A stretch of 64,000 nucleotides of DNA from Gammaproteobacteria bacterium (GTDB lineage Bacteria; Pseudomonadota; Gammaproteobacteria; SZUA-140): the NCBI GenBank assembly GCA_015491865.1, contig WFVD01000006.1, positions 62,001 through 126,000 on the forward strand, given 5' to 3'. Numbering within the stretch: position 1 is the first letter of the stretch; each line of letters starts with the position of its first letter. The notes below the pieces were generated by a model that worked only from the letters and a program-made list of their open reading frames with translations, did no database searches and was not told the origin of the DNA. Shown here one piece after another: positions 19,035-28,705 of this stretch. Made by a program: the position numbers and the translations under genes.

Positions 19035-19602
19035 CTCTTATTTTAGTAACCCTGCAATCTACCTGATTGACGCCATCTTTGGGCTCTACCTGATTGCAGT
19101 TATGCTGCGCTTTCTACTCCAGCTAGTGCGTGCAAACTTCCACAACCCGATCTGCCAGTTTCTGGTCAAAATCACCAACCCACCACTGGTACCGCTAAGA
19201 CGCCTCATTCCCGGTTTCAAGGGCGTTGATGTCGCCTCCCTGTTTTTACTGTTCGCAATTCAGTTGAGTGCGACCCTGCTCAAACTGCTCATAGCTAGCA
19301 GCTCATTCAGCATCCTGATCCTCATCCCGCTGACCATTTCAGATCTGCTGTCGCTGGCGCTGAATGTCTTTATGGTGGCAATACTGGTGCAGGTGGTCCT
19401 AAGCTGGGTCGGCCAGGGGGTACACAACCCGCTCACCAGCACAATCTACTCGCTCACCGAGCCAGTATTAGCCCCTGTTCGCCGCTTTATTCCCCCTATT
19501 GGCGGCATGGATCTCTCACCGCTAGTGGTCTTGATCGCTATTCCACTCATCAAAATGCTGGTCATTGCCCCAATTGCTAATATAGGCAGGTTGTTCATCT
19601 AA
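19027..19602 (+). CDS. yggT: YggT family membrane protein
   Basis: This 191-residue inner-membrane protein has two tandem YggT units, each a pair of hydrophobic helices with a PLRRLIPG-type or PVRRFIPPIGGMDLSPLV signature. The family is widespread and its function is not firmly settled; links to osmotic and potassium physiology and, in plastids, to cytochrome b6 haem assembly have been described. It overlaps proC by 8 bp. In pseudomonads the next genes are metX-metW; here a dynamin-like gene follows after 273 bp instead. Confidence 0.92.
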   Translation: MDSSYFSNPAIYLIDAIFGLYLIAVMLRFLLQLVRANFHNPICQFLVKITNPPLVPLRRLIPGFKGVDVASLFLLFAIQLSATLLKLLIASSSFSILILIPLTISDLLSLALNVFMVAILVQVVLSWVGQGVHNPLTSTIYSLTEPVLAPVRRFIPPIGGMDLSPLVVLIAIPLIKMLVIAPIANIGRLFI

Positions 19603-19875
19603 AGGAGGCTCCCATTTTATTCATGAACATCTATCAAGCCTGTAAGTTTTGCGGGTAAAGTGGCATTTTCTTAACCATTACCCATTAAATAACAGCCATC
19701 TTGCCCCCGTTACAGCGCCCAGAGCGCAGCTTTTTCTGCCAAAACAAAACCACCGCAGCAGTTTTTTGAAAAAAAACTCATGCAAAGAGACAAAATTCCG
19801 ATAGTAGACTGTAACTACAATAAATTTCAGCCATAATTAGTCATCACGCTAAAGGTAGAACTGGAAAAGGGAAAT

Positions 19876-21852
19876 ATGTCCACAAACGCTTTGGATATCA
19901 ATAAGGCTCTACAGCAAGATCGCTTTGGCAGCCAGATGGCTGCCTTTGCTCAGTGGAAAACAGAGCTTATCCAGACCATTCGACGCTATCAGGAGTGGCT
20001 CACTCAGCACGATAAAAGCAGCCCTGAAATCGAGCTACGCATCTTTGATGCGCTGAAAGCGATCGACTCGGATAACCTGAACATCGCCTTTGTGGCTGAA
20101 TTTTCACGTGGTAAAACTGAACTAATCAATGCCATATTCTTTGCCAACTACGGCCGACGCCTGCTTCCCTCTGAAGCAGGACGTACCACGATGTGTCCAA
20201 CTGAACTCTTTTATGACAAAACAAAAGATCAGTCATTTATTAAACTACTGCCGGTCGAAACCAGACTCAGCGATGCCAGCCTCTCCGAACTAAAAAATGA
20301 GGAGAGCTACTGGACTGAGCTACCTCTTGACATCGACTCGCCCGACCAGATGGCGGCGGCTTTTCAGGAAGTTGTGAAGACCAAAAATGTCCCGGCAGAC
20401 GAAGCTGAGAAACTGGGACTTTACAGTGAAGAGCTGCACGGGGGAGATGAAGCGACCCCGGCACCTGATACCATTGAGATTCCGATGTGGCGCCACGCGC
20501 TCATTAGTTTCCCCCACCCACTGCTGAAGCAGGGACTCGTTATCCTCGACACACCCGGCCTCAACGCACTCGGTAGTGAACCAGAACTCACACTTAACAT
20601 GCTGCCGAGCGCGCAGGCAGTCCTGTTTATCCTCTCCGCCGATACTGGTGTCACAAAAAGTGATCTCGATATGTGGAAAAACCACATCATGGCCTTTCGC
20701 GATAAGAAACAAAACGGCCTGGTGGCGGTGCTAAATAAAATCGATATCCTGTGGGATGAGATGAAAAAACCGGAAGAGGTCCTCACCTCAATCGAAGAGC
20801 AGCGCACCACAAGTGCTGCGATGCTCGGCATTGACGACAGCAGTGTATATCCCGTCTCTGCACAGAAGGCACTGCTGGCAAAAACAAAGCGAGATGACAA
20901 GCTGCTTGAGCAGAGTAATATTCTTGCACTCGAGTCACTACTCGCTAACGAAATACTGCCCACCAAGCAGCAGGTAATCTGGAACAGCATCGTGGTAGGA
21001 CTCGATCAGTCAATCAACAACACCTACGACCCGATTGCAGGAAAACTGCAAGATCTCACCCGGCAGCAGGAGCAACTTGAAGCGCTACGCGGTAAGAATG
21101 AAGATGTTGTGCAACAGCTATTGCAGAAAGCAAAAGAGCAGAAAGTCGCCTACTACGAGAGTGTTAAAAACTTTCAGGCGAGTCGTCGCCGCCTCGCGAC
21201 TCAGGCGAAAGTGATGTTTAACACCCTGGGGATGGATGCGATCGATGTCATCATAGAAAAGACCCGCCAGGATATGTCCGGCAGCTGGACCACTAACGGC
21301 ATGAAAAAGGGGATGACCCTCTTCTTCGAAAGCTCACGTGAAGCGATGCAGATCGCAGAACGACACGCTGATGAGATCCATAAACTGATCGAGGGTATCT
21401 ACAGAAGATTTCATGAAGAGCACGGCCTGAAAAGTCACAAAGCACCGAAATTCAATATTCAGCCACACATCGCTGAGCTAGACCAGCTCGCCATCAAGGC
21501 AGAAGAGTTCCGTAACAGCCCGATATCCACCATGGCCGAACAGAGTTTTGTGGTCAAAAAGTTCTTCATCTCACTGGTTAGCCACGTGCGCAACACCTTT
21601 GGTAATGCCAACCGTGAGGCCGATGCCTGGCTCAAAGAACTGATTAATCCATTAGTGATTCAGATCCAGGAAAAGCGCACCAGCATCGACAAATACATGG
21701 AGACCTTAAACAAGATTAAAGAGTCGAAAAACAACCTTGAGGGACAGCTCAAAACATTAAATAAAGAGTTGGCACAACTTGAAGAGCAGACCAGCGCATT
21801 AGAAAGCATGCGTAAAACATTACAGAACTGCACCCCACCCCCTCCTGAGTAG
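19876..21852 (+). CDS. Bacterial dynamin-like GTPase
   Basis: The 658-residue protein has a GTPase domain with G1 AEFSRGKT, a G2 threonine in a GRTTMCPTE loop, G3 LDTPGLNAL and G4 LNKIDILWDE. Helical stalk regions follow from about 370, and the end is a strong coiled coil (NLEGQLKTLNKELAQLEEQ). No transmembrane helix is evident, so any membrane contact would be through a paddle or a partner. Bacterial dynamins reshape or protect membranes. This one stands alone instead of as the usual tandem pair, between yggT and pyrE. The sequence does not tell whether it serves membrane repair, phage defence or division. Confidence 0.85.
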   Translation: MSTNALDINKALQQDRFGSQMAAFAQWKTELIQTIRRYQEWLTQHDKSSPEIELRIFDALKAIDSDNLNIAFVAEFSRGKTELINAIFFANYGRRLLPSEAGRTTMCPTELFYDKTKDQSFIKLLPVETRLSDASLSELKNEESYWTELPLDIDSPDQMAAAFQEVVKTKNVPADEAEKLGLYSEELHGGDEATPAPDTIEIPMWRHALISFPHPLLKQGLVILDTPGLNALGSEPELTLNMLPSAQAVLFILSADTGVTKSDLDMWKNHIMAFRDKKQNGLVAVLNKIDILWDEMKKPEEVLTSIEEQRTTSAAMLGIDDSSVYPVSAQKALLAKTKRDDKLLEQSNILALESLLANEILPTKQQVIWNSIVVGLDQSINNTYDPIAGKLQDLTRQQEQLEALRGKNEDVVQQLLQKAKEQKVAYYESVKNFQASRRRLATQAKVMFNTLGMDAIDVIIEKTRQDMSGSWTTNGMKKGMTLFFESSREAMQIAERHADEIHKLIEGIYRRFHEEHGLKSHKAPKFNIQPHIAELDQLAIKAEEFRNSPISTMAEQSFVVKKFFISLVSHVRNTFGNANREADAWLKELINPLVIQIQEKRTSIDKYMETLNKIKESKNNLEGQLKTLNKELAQLEEQTSALESMRKTLQNCTPPPPE

Positions 21853-21924
21853 CCTCGCTTTATCACTCACCAGTGAGGCCTGTTCACCTGTAGTAAACAA
21901 ATACTTACCCTTTCTACCGCGGGT

Positions 21925-21946
21925 GGTTACAATAGGCGCTGTAACC
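21925..21946. promoter_or_regulatory. Inverted repeat and -10 element before pyrE
   Basis: A perfect GGTTAC/GTAACC inverted repeat with a 10-base spacer lies just before pyrE. It includes TACAAT at 21928-21933, which could be a -10 hexamer with TTACCC at 21905-21910 as a weak -35 at 17 bases. A repeat placed on the -10 could be an operator or a hairpin in the transcript. Function is inferred only. Confidence 0.35.
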
Positions 21947-21962
21947 ATAGAAGGAAAGTGAT

Positions 21963-22607
21963 ATGCAGGATTTTCAGCGCGATTTTTTTGATTTTGTAAT
22001 TGATAGTGGCGTACTCCGCTTCGGTGAGTTTACCCTCAAGTCAGGTCGCATCAGCCCCTATTTCTTCAACAGCGGACTATTCAGCACGGGCGCGGCGATC
22101 TCCCGCCTTGGCCAATATTATGCTGCTGCCATTATCAATGATAAGGTTGAGCTCGACATGCTCTACGGCCCCGCTTACAAAGGTATCCCACTCGCTGTTG
22201 CAACAGTCATCGCACTACAGGAACAGCACCAGCGTGACGTCCCATTCGCTTTCAATCGTAAAGAAGCTAAAGATCATGGCGAAGGAGGCACCATCGTCGG
22301 GGCCGCACTGCAAGGTAAGGTACTCGTCATTGATGATGTTATTTCCGCCGGCACTTCAGTGCGTGAATCGGTCACCATCATTGAGAATGCAGGTGCGTCG
22401 ATAGCGGGTGTTGCTATCGCACTTGATCGACAGGAGAGAGGACAAGGGGAGACTTCGGCCATTCAGGAAATTGAACAACAGCACGCCATCAAAGTCACCA
22501 GCATCGCCAGCCTCACCACCCTGCTCACCTATCTCAGCGAGAAGCCTGCGCTAACCGACACCTTAGCGCGCATTCGGGACTACCGAGCGCAGTATGGTTG
22601 CGCTTAA
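21963..22607 (+). CDS. pyrE: Orotate phosphoribosyltransferase
   Basis: The 214-residue enzyme makes orotidine 5'-phosphate from orotate and PRPP in pyrimidine synthesis. The PRPP-binding motif [17 protein letters not shown] is complete. [18 protein letters not shown] and [15 protein letters not shown] are signature segments, and [13 protein letters not shown] forms the flexible catalytic loop. The length matches E. coli PyrE. The translation start follows a GAAGG site. The DUF3108 gene begins 13 bp after its stop, so the two are probably one transcript. Confidence 0.97.
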   Translation: MQDFQRDFFDFVIDSGVLRFGEFTLKSGRISPYFFNSGLFSTGAAISRLGQYYAAAIINDKVELDMLYGPAYKGIPLAVATVIALQEQHQRDVPFAFNRKEAKDHGEGGTIVGAALQGKVLVIDDVISAGTSVRESVTIIENAGASIAGVAIALDRQERGQGETSAIQEIEQQHAIKVTSIASLTTLLTYLSEKPALTDTLARIRDYRAQYGCA

Positions 22608-22620
22608 CGGCTAACCGGCA

Positions 22621-23382
22621 ATGAGCGCAACAAGCCGGCACCTGCGCAGCATCATGGGTGCTATCTTCGGCTGGCACCTGCTGATCGCAACACCACTCCT
22701 CTACGCCAGCGATGAGGTATCAATCCCCTTATTTACCGCCCATTACGAACTACTACGCAACGATGGCATGAAGCTGGGTGAAGTCAAACGCAAGACCACG
22801 ATAGAAAAAAATGGCGCAATGACCTTTGAGTCTTATTCAAAAACAACCGGACTTGCCGCGCTATTCATCAAAGATAAAATCACTGAGCGCACCACTTTCA
22901 CCCTCAACGGCAACACCATTCAACCGCTCAATTATCTTTATGATCGCAGCGGCGGCAAACGCAGCCGTAATGCTCGGCTTAACTTCGACTGGACAACAAA
23001 AAGTGTCACCAATGCCATCAATAATGAAGCATGGAAAATGAAGATAGCGGCGGGAACACAGGACAAACTCTCCTATCAATTGCAGCTAATGCTAGACCTG
23101 CAGGCGGGGCTAACGACATTTGAGTACCCCGTTGCCGATGGCGGCACACTCAAGCAGTATCGCTTTACCTTATTGGGTGAAGAGACCCTCAAAACACCGA
23201 TGGGAGAGATTGAAACCGTTCAGCTTAAACGTGAACGCGCGGCAGACAGTAAACGGAAAACCACGATCTGGTTCGCCCGCTCACTCTATTATTTACCGGT
23301 AAAAATAAAACAGGGCAAGAGCGATGATGAGTTTGTCACACTGGTGATCAGAAAAATCGAGGGCCTCCAAAACCAGCGCTAA
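22621..23382 (+). CDS. DUF3108 exported protein
   Basis: This 253-residue protein has an N-terminal signal sequence (about 1-30, ending LLYAS) and a beta-rich body of the DUF3108 type: FTAHYELLRNDGMKLGEV at the start, DKLSYQLQLMLDLQ in the middle and TIWFARSLYYLPVKI near the end. The fold resembles lipoprotein-carrier-like half barrels, and the function is unknown. It lies directly after pyrE and convergent with dcd. Neighbouring purN or pyrE is often seen for this family, but no metabolic link is established. Confidence 0.85.
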   Translation: MSATSRHLRSIMGAIFGWHLLIATPLLYASDEVSIPLFTAHYELLRNDGMKLGEVKRKTTIEKNGAMTFESYSKTTGLAALFIKDKITERTTFTLNGNTIQPLNYLYDRSGGKRSRNARLNFDWTTKSVTNAINNEAWKMKIAAGTQDKLSYQLQLMLDLQAGLTTFEYPVADGGTLKQYRFTLLGEETLKTPMGEIETVQLKRERAADSKRKTTIWFARSLYYLPVKIKQGKSDDEFVTLVIRKIEGLQNQR

Positions 23383-23408
23383 AAGCTGCGGGCTAACAAC
23401 ACACAGCC

Positions 23409-23975
23409 TCAGGTCTTTGGCAACGTCACCCCTTGCTGTCCCTGATACTTGCCACCACGATCTCTGTACGATACCTCACACTCTTCATCAGATTCGAAAA
23501 AGAGCACCTGCGCCACCCCCTCATTCGCATAAATCTTTGCCGGTAGTGGCGTGGTGTTTGAAAACTCCAGCGTCACATGCCCCTCCCACTCCGGCTCAAA
23601 CGGGGTGACATTAACGATAATGCCACAGCGCGCATAGGTCGATTTACCCAAGCAGATAGTCAATACACTACGCGGAATCCGGAAATATTCCACCGTGCGC
23701 GCCAGCGCAAAGGAGTTTGGCGGGATGATACAGACATCGGACTTCACGTCGACAAAACTATTTTCATCAAAGTTTTTAGGATCGACAATTGCCGAATTGA
23801 TATTGGTGAAGATCTTAAACTCGTCCGAGCAGCGGATGTCGTAACCATAACTCGATGTACCATAAGAGACGATGCGACCATTCTCGTTCTCTCTCACCTG
23901 CCCCGGCTCATAGGGTTCAATCATGCCGTGCGCCTCAGCCATACGACAAATCCACCTGTCCGATTTAATACTCAT
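23409..23975 (-). CDS. dcd: dCTP deaminase
   Basis: The 188-residue homotrimeric enzyme deaminates dCTP to dUTP and so supplies the dTMP pathway. Conserved segments are SYGYDIRC, the [20 protein letters not shown] strand pair, [28 protein letters not shown] with the catalytic Glu, and [15 protein letters not shown] at the C-terminus. The length is exactly that of the proteobacterial enzyme. It follows apbC on the same strand after 57 bp, the usual gammaproteobacterial order. Confidence 0.98.
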   Translation of the reverse strand: MSIKSDRWICRMAEAHGMIEPYEPGQVRENENGRIVSYGTSSYGYDIRCSDEFKIFTNINSAIVDPKNFDENSFVDVKSDVCIIPPNSFALARTVEYFRIPRSVLTICLGKSTYARCGIIVNVTPFEPEWEGHVTLEFSNTTPLPAKIYANEGVAQVLFFESDEECEVSYRDRGGKYQGQQGVTLPKT

Positions 23976-24032
23976 CTTGTTAATCTCTGCTCTTTTTATC
24001 GATTAATATTTTAGAAAGTAGTCAGATTAGAA

Positions 24033-25124
24033 CTAGGTATTCTGTACCACAATATTAGGAAATGCGGCACTATAATCTTTACCCTGCCGCGACAGCCCGG
24101 CCGCTACACGGCGCGCAATATCACGGTAGCTCTGCGCAATCACTCCATCGGGGTCTGCCACCACCGTCGGCGTACCGCCATCGGCATTTTCACGAATCGA
24201 GATATCAAGCGGCAATGAACCCAGCAACTCAACCCCATAATCTTCCGCCATCCGTTCACCACCACCGGCACCAAAAATGTGCTCTTCGTGGCCACATTCA
24301 GAGCAGATGTGAGTGCTCATGTTTTCAATCACACCCAGCACCGGCACCTCAACCTTCTCAAACATCTTCAGCGCCTTGCGTGCATCCAGCAGGGCAATAT
24401 CCTGCGGGGTAGTCACAATTACCGAAGCACTCACCGGAATCTTCTGCGCCAACGTCAGCTGTACATCACCGGTACCCGGCGGCAGGTCGATCACCAGATA
24501 ATCAAGCGCAGCCCAGTTGGTATCGCGCAGCAGCTGCTCCAGCGCCTGGGTGACCATCGGGCCACGCCAGATCATCGGGTTATCCTCTTCAATCATATAA
24601 CCAATCGACATCGACTGCACAGCGTGGCACACCACCGGCATCATCGTCTTGCCATCTTCCGTCTGCGGTTTGGCGTTAGCCCCCAACATGCGCGGCTGGC
24701 TGGGGCCGTAGATATCAGCATCCAGAATCCCGACTCGCGCCCCCTCAGCCACCAGCGCCAAGGCGAGATTAACCGACGTGGTTGATTTTCCGACACCCCC
24801 CTTACCCGACGCCACCGCAATGATGTTTTTAATATTTTTGTGCGGCTTGATGCCGCGCTGCACGGTGTGGCTGATAATTCTGGAGCCGATCTCAATCACG
24901 ACATCGCTCACACTATCGATAGCGACAACCTGGTCGCGCAGCGCCTGCGCCAGTGTCTCAACATAACCTTCAGCAGGGAACCCCAGCTCAATCTTCAGCG
25001 TCACCTTCGCGCCATCAACCGTAATCGCCTTCACCGCTGAGGCAGTGACCAGATCGCTCTTCAGATAGGGACATGTATACCCCTTAATTGCCATTTCCAC
25101 CTGCGCTTGAGAAACTTCAGACAT
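24033..25124 (-). CDS. apbC: Iron-sulfur cluster carrier ATPase (Mrp/ApbC)
   Basis: The 363-residue protein has an N-terminal DUF59/MIP18 domain (about 8-85) and a P-loop NTPase with the deviant Walker A GKGGVGKSTTS. The CSECG motif near residue 275 holds the bridging cluster at the dimer interface, as in ApbC and Nbp35. It carries [4Fe-4S] clusters to target proteins in the cytosol. It is divergent from metG, and the downstream rnf and nth products are iron-sulfur proteins, though nothing here shows a direct client relation. Confidence 0.96.
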   Translation of the reverse strand: MSEVSQAQVEMAIKGYTCPYLKSDLVTASAVKAITVDGAKVTLKIELGFPAEGYVETLAQALRDQVVAIDSVSDVVIEIGSRIISHTVQRGIKPHKNIKNIIAVASGKGGVGKSTTSVNLALALVAEGARVGILDADIYGPSQPRMLGANAKPQTEDGKTMMPVVCHAVQSMSIGYMIEEDNPMIWRGPMVTQALEQLLRDTNWAALDYLVIDLPPGTGDVQLTLAQKIPVSASVIVTTPQDIALLDARKALKMFEKVEVPVLGVIENMSTHICSECGHEEHIFGAGGGERMAEDYGVELLGSLPLDISIRENADGGTPTVVADPDGVIAQSYRDIARRVAAGLSRQGKDYSAAFPNIVVQNT

Positions 25125-25248
25125 CTTGACGCCGTACTCCTTAAAAACCTGCTAAAAACAAAACGCGCATTCTACCCCAAATCGCCACGCTCATCAGCCT
25201 GAGAAAAACAAGGGATTCTACCCTGCCACGCGAACCGTGATCACCACG

Positions 25249-25277
25249 TGCCATCGGCTACCAAGTTGGGCTATAAT
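25249..25277 (+). promoter_or_regulatory. Likely sigma-70 promoter of metG
   Basis: A perfect TATAAT at 25272-25277 is preceded at 17 bases by TGCCAT, a weak -35. It lies 114 bp before the metG ATG, leaving a leader of about 100 bases in which no known riboswitch pattern was recognised. The promoter may serve metG and possibly the rnf genes by read-through. Confidence 0.45.
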
Positions 25278-25390
25278 GGCGGGTTATTCCGCGCAGATCA
25301 AAGCGGGCATACGAAAATGCACGCAAACCGCATAAAAAATTAATAATCGTAACAAGAACTGGTTACCAGCACTCAGGATTTCGGGGCGAT

Positions 25391-27496
25391 ATGCCGTCAG
25401 ATTTAACAACAAAGCATTCACGCAGGATACTGGTGACCAGTGCACTGCCTTACGCCAACGGATCGATCCACATCGGTCATCTGGTTGAGTACATTCAAAC
25501 CGACATCTGGGTTCGATTCCAGAAGATGCGTGGGCATCGCTGCCACTACGTCTGCGCCGACGACACCCACGGCACCCCGATTATGTTGCGTGCCGAGCAG
25601 GAAGGGATCACTCCGGAGGCGCTGATTGAACGTGTCCACGGCGAACACTTCCGCGATTTCAGCGATTTTCAGATTGAGTTCGATAACTACCACTCGACCC
25701 ACTCCGATGAGAACCGTGAGCTATCGCAGGATATCTACCGCCGTCTCGACAGAGCCGGCTTGATCACCAGACGCACCATCGAACAGCTTTATGATCCTGA
25801 AAAAGAGATGTTTCTGTCGGACCGGTTCATCAAAGGCGGCTGCCCAAAGTGTAAGGCGGGAGAGCAGTACGGCGACTCATGCGAGGTGTGCGGTGCCACC
25901 TACGCGCCGACAGATCTGATCAAACCCTACTCTGTGCTGTCGGGTGCGACGCCAGTGACCAGAGAGTCAGAACACCACTTCTTTAAGCTCGGTGAGTGTG
26001 AAGACTTTCTGAAAGAGTGGCTTGATCCGGCGGGCAAGGCTGCGCCACTGCAGCTTGAGGCGGCCAATAAAATGAATGAGTGGTTTGCAGCAGGGCTGCG
26101 CGACTGGGACATCTCACGTGACGCCCCCTATTTCGGTTTTGAGATCCCCGATGCATCGGGCAAGTTTCTCTATGTGTGGCTCGATGCACCGGTGGGTTAC
26201 ATGGCGAGTTTCAAAAATCTGTGCGAGAAAGAGGGGCTGGAATTCGATAGCTACTGGCAGCCCGATAGCGATGCCGAACTCTACCATTTCATCGGCAAGG
26301 ACATTCTCTATTTTCACGCCCTGTTCTGGCCTGCAACATTGAAATACGCTGGCTACCGCACCCCAACAAAGATCTGTGTGCACGGCTTTCTGACCGTGGA
26401 TGGACAGAAGATGTCGAAATCGCGCGGTACCTTTATTATGGCGCGCACCTACCTTGACCACCTGAACCCTGAGTACCTGCGTTACTACTTTGCAGCAAAA
26501 CTGAGTGAGCGTATTGAAGATATCGACCTGAACCTCGAAGATTTCACCGCGCGTGTCAACAGCAACCTGGTCGGTAAATATATCAACATCGCATCACGCT
26601 CAGCCGGCTTTATCAGCAAACGATTCGATGGCCAGCTGGCCACTGCACTGGATGCTGATGGCGCAAAAATGGTGGCCGGAATTCAGGCGCAGGCGGAGCA
26701 GATCGCAGCACGTTTTGAGGCGCGCCAGTTTAGCGAAGCGATGCGTGAGATCATGGCGCTGGCGGATCAGGCCAACGAATATGTCAGCGATAAAGCGCCA
26801 TGGGTCATGGCGAAAGAGGCAGGACAGGAGCAGCCGCTGCACCAGGTCTGCACTGCCATCATCAACGCCTTCAGAGTGCTGACGATCTACCTCAAACCGG
26901 TACTACCCAAACTCGCCGCCGAGGTCGAGGCGTTCCTGAATATCAAACCGTTACAGTGGTGCGATGTGAGCGAGCTGTTAACAGATCACACCATTAACAA
27001 CTACAAACATCTGATGAAACGGATTGAGCAGAAACAGATCGATGCGATGCTGGAAGCGAGTGCAGCGACCCTGCAGCAGGCCAAACCCTCACCAGCCCGA
27101 CACGGCGAAGCGCAGCAGAAAAAAACAGCAAAGGTTAAAAAAGAAACCATGACTAGTGATAGCGATCACACCATCCAGTTTGATGACTTCGCAAAAATCG
27201 ATCTTCGCATCGCAAAGATCGTGAAGGCCGACCACGTCGAGGGAGCGGATAAACTACTGCAGCTCACCCTCGACATCGGTGAAGAGAAGCCGCGCAATGT
27301 ATTTGCCGGCATCAAATCGGCCTATTCGCCTGAACAACTGGAAGGGAAATTAACGGTGATGGTCGCCAACCTTGCACCACGTAAAATGCGCTTTGGTCTC
27401 TCGGAAGGGATGGTACTGGCCGCTGGCCCCGGTGGAAAATCGCTATGGATACTGGAGCCGCATGAAGGGGCGCAGCCCGGCATGAAGGTTAAATGA
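25391..27496 (+). CDS. metG: Methionyl-tRNA synthetase
   Basis: This 701-residue class I synthetase charges tRNA-Met and initiator tRNA. The HIGH box appears as [10 protein letters not shown] and the KMSKS loop as [12 protein letters not shown]. The zinc knuckle has two CxxC pairs (CPKC and CEVC, near residues 145-165). An Ala/Lys-rich linker at about 560-600 leads to a C-terminal Trbp111-type tRNA-binding domain ([20 protein letters not shown]), the dimerising form as in E. coli. It is placed between apbC (divergent) and rnfA (35 bp downstream), a synteny seen in many gammaproteobacteria. Confidence 0.98.
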   Translation: MPSDLTTKHSRRILVTSALPYANGSIHIGHLVEYIQTDIWVRFQKMRGHRCHYVCADDTHGTPIMLRAEQEGITPEALIERVHGEHFRDFSDFQIEFDNYHSTHSDENRELSQDIYRRLDRAGLITRRTIEQLYDPEKEMFLSDRFIKGGCPKCKAGEQYGDSCEVCGATYAPTDLIKPYSVLSGATPVTRESEHHFFKLGECEDFLKEWLDPAGKAAPLQLEAANKMNEWFAAGLRDWDISRDAPYFGFEIPDASGKFLYVWLDAPVGYMASFKNLCEKEGLEFDSYWQPDSDAELYHFIGKDILYFHALFWPATLKYAGYRTPTKICVHGFLTVDGQKMSKSRGTFIMARTYLDHLNPEYLRYYFAAKLSERIEDIDLNLEDFTARVNSNLVGKYINIASRSAGFISKRFDGQLATALDADGAKMVAGIQAQAEQIAARFEARQFSEAMREIMALADQANEYVSDKAPWVMAKEAGQEQPLHQVCTAIINAFRVLTIYLKPVLPKLAAEVEAFLNIKPLQWCDVSELLTDHTINNYKHLMKRIEQKQIDAMLEASAATLQQAKPSPARHGEAQQKKTAKVKKETMTSDSDHTIQFDDFAKIDLRIAKIVKADHVEGADKLLQLTLDIGEEKPRNVFAGIKSAYSPEQLEGKLTVMVANLAPRKMRFGLSEGMVLAAGPGGKSLWILEPHEGAQPGMKVK

Positions 27497-27531
27497 TCCT
27501 CTAATAGTCAAACCATACTGATATAGATTTC

Positions 27532-28113
27532 ATGACCGAATTCGCCCTCATCCTGCTCAGCACCGTACTGGTTAACAACTTTGTGTTAACCAAATTTCTC
27601 GGCCTGTGCCCTTTCATGGGTGTATCGCGCAAGCTGGAGACCGCGATCGGCATGGCGCTCGCCACCACCTTTGTGCTGACGCTCGCATCAATCTGCAGCT
27701 ATCTTGCCAACACCTATCTGCTGGCACCACTCGGTATTGAATACCTGCGCACCATCACCTTTATTCTGGTAATCGCGGTGGTAGTGCAGTTCACTGAGAT
27801 GGTCATCCAGAAAAGCAGCCCGCTACTGCATAAGGTGCTCGGCATCTTTCTACCGCTAATCACCACCAACTGTGCGGTGCTTGGTGTCGCACTACTTAAC
27901 ATCCAGCAGGAGCTTAACTTCCTGCAATCGGCCGTTTACGGTTTTGGCGCTTCGGCTGGCTTTTCAATCGTGCTTATCCTCTTTGCGGCAATGCGTGAGC
28001 GGCTTGCAGTAGCCGATGTCCCCACCCCCTTTCAGGGACCAGCCATCGGGTTGATTACCGCCGGGTTGATGTCACTCGCCTTCCTCGGTTTTTCCGGGTT
28101 GATAAAAGGCTGA
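27532..28113 (+). CDS. rnfA: Rnf electron transport complex subunit A
   Basis: The 193-residue integral membrane protein has six predicted helices. Signature segments are [20 protein letters not shown] and [13 protein letters not shown], where the paired cysteines of RnfA and RnfE hold an iron-sulfur cluster in the membrane. It is part of the ion-translocating ferredoxin:NAD+ oxidoreductase, called Rsx in enterobacteria, where it keeps SoxR reduced. It is the first gene of a six-gene rnfABCDGE operon and lies 35 bp after metG. Confidence 0.97.
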   Translation: MTEFALILLSTVLVNNFVLTKFLGLCPFMGVSRKLETAIGMALATTFVLTLASICSYLANTYLLAPLGIEYLRTITFILVIAVVVQFTEMVIQKSSPLLHKVLGIFLPLITTNCAVLGVALLNIQQELNFLQSAVYGFGASAGFSIVLILFAAMRERLAVADVPTPFQGPAIGLITAGLMSLAFLGFSGLIKG

Positions 28114-28126
28114 GGCTTAAATTGAT

Positions 28127-28705
28127 ATGTTAAACGCAATCCTGGCACTCAGCGCACTGGCGCTCACCTTTGGACTGCTCCTCGGTTTTGCCGCGATCCG
28201 TTTCAAGGTTGAGGGCGACCCGCTGGTCGATCAGATCGATGCACAACTGCCACAGACCCAGTGTGGCCAGTGCGGCTTTCCCGGCTGTCGCCCTTATGCT
28301 GAAGCGATCGCCAATGAAGAAGCGGAGATCAATCAGTGCCCGCCGGGAGGTGAGGCGACCATTCACGCACTGGCCGATCTGCTCGACCGTGAACCGCTAC
28401 CACTCAACCCGGAAAACGGTGTCGAAGCCGCAAAGACTGTCGCCGTTATCGATGAACAGACCTGCATTGGCTGCACGCTATGCATACAGGCGTGTCCGGT
28501 CGATGCGATCCTTGGTGCTGCCAAACAGATGCACACCATCATCGAATCAGCATGTACTGGTTGTGAACTGTGTCTGCCACCGTGCCCGGTAGACTGTATT
28601 GAGATGGTCGAAATTAAAGAAGATATATTGACGTGGAAATGGCCCTACCCTGAACCAGCAACAATTGAACAGCCCACTGACAACCGACAGGGGGCCACGG
28701 CATGA
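28127..28705 (+). CDS. rnfB: Rnf complex iron-sulfur subunit B
   Basis: The 192-residue protein starts with one membrane helix (about 2-22). [17 protein letters not shown] motif with a fourth cysteine 16 residues later (C-x2-C-x4-C-x16-C) follows. Two ferredoxin-type motifs come next, [14 protein letters not shown] and [18 protein letters not shown], for [4Fe-4S] clusters. It is thought to accept electrons from ferredoxin at the cytoplasmic face. The gene overlaps rnfC by 4 bp (ATGA), so translation is coupled. Confidence 0.97.
   Translation: MLNAILALSALALTFGLLLGFAAIRFKVEGDPLVDQIDAQLPQTQCGQCGFPGCRPYAEAIANEEAEINQCPPGGEATIHALADLLDREPLPLNPENGVEAAKTVAVIDEQTCIGCTLCIQACPVDAILGAAKQMHTIIESACTGCELCLPPCPVDCIEMVEIKEDILTWKWPYPEPATIEQPTDNRQGATA

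Noticed and set aside
19760-19779. AGTTTTTT/AAAAAACT inverted repeat before the dynamin gene
   Set aside because: It is only an A/T run folded on itself, with no GC stem, and is unlikely to be a terminator or operator.
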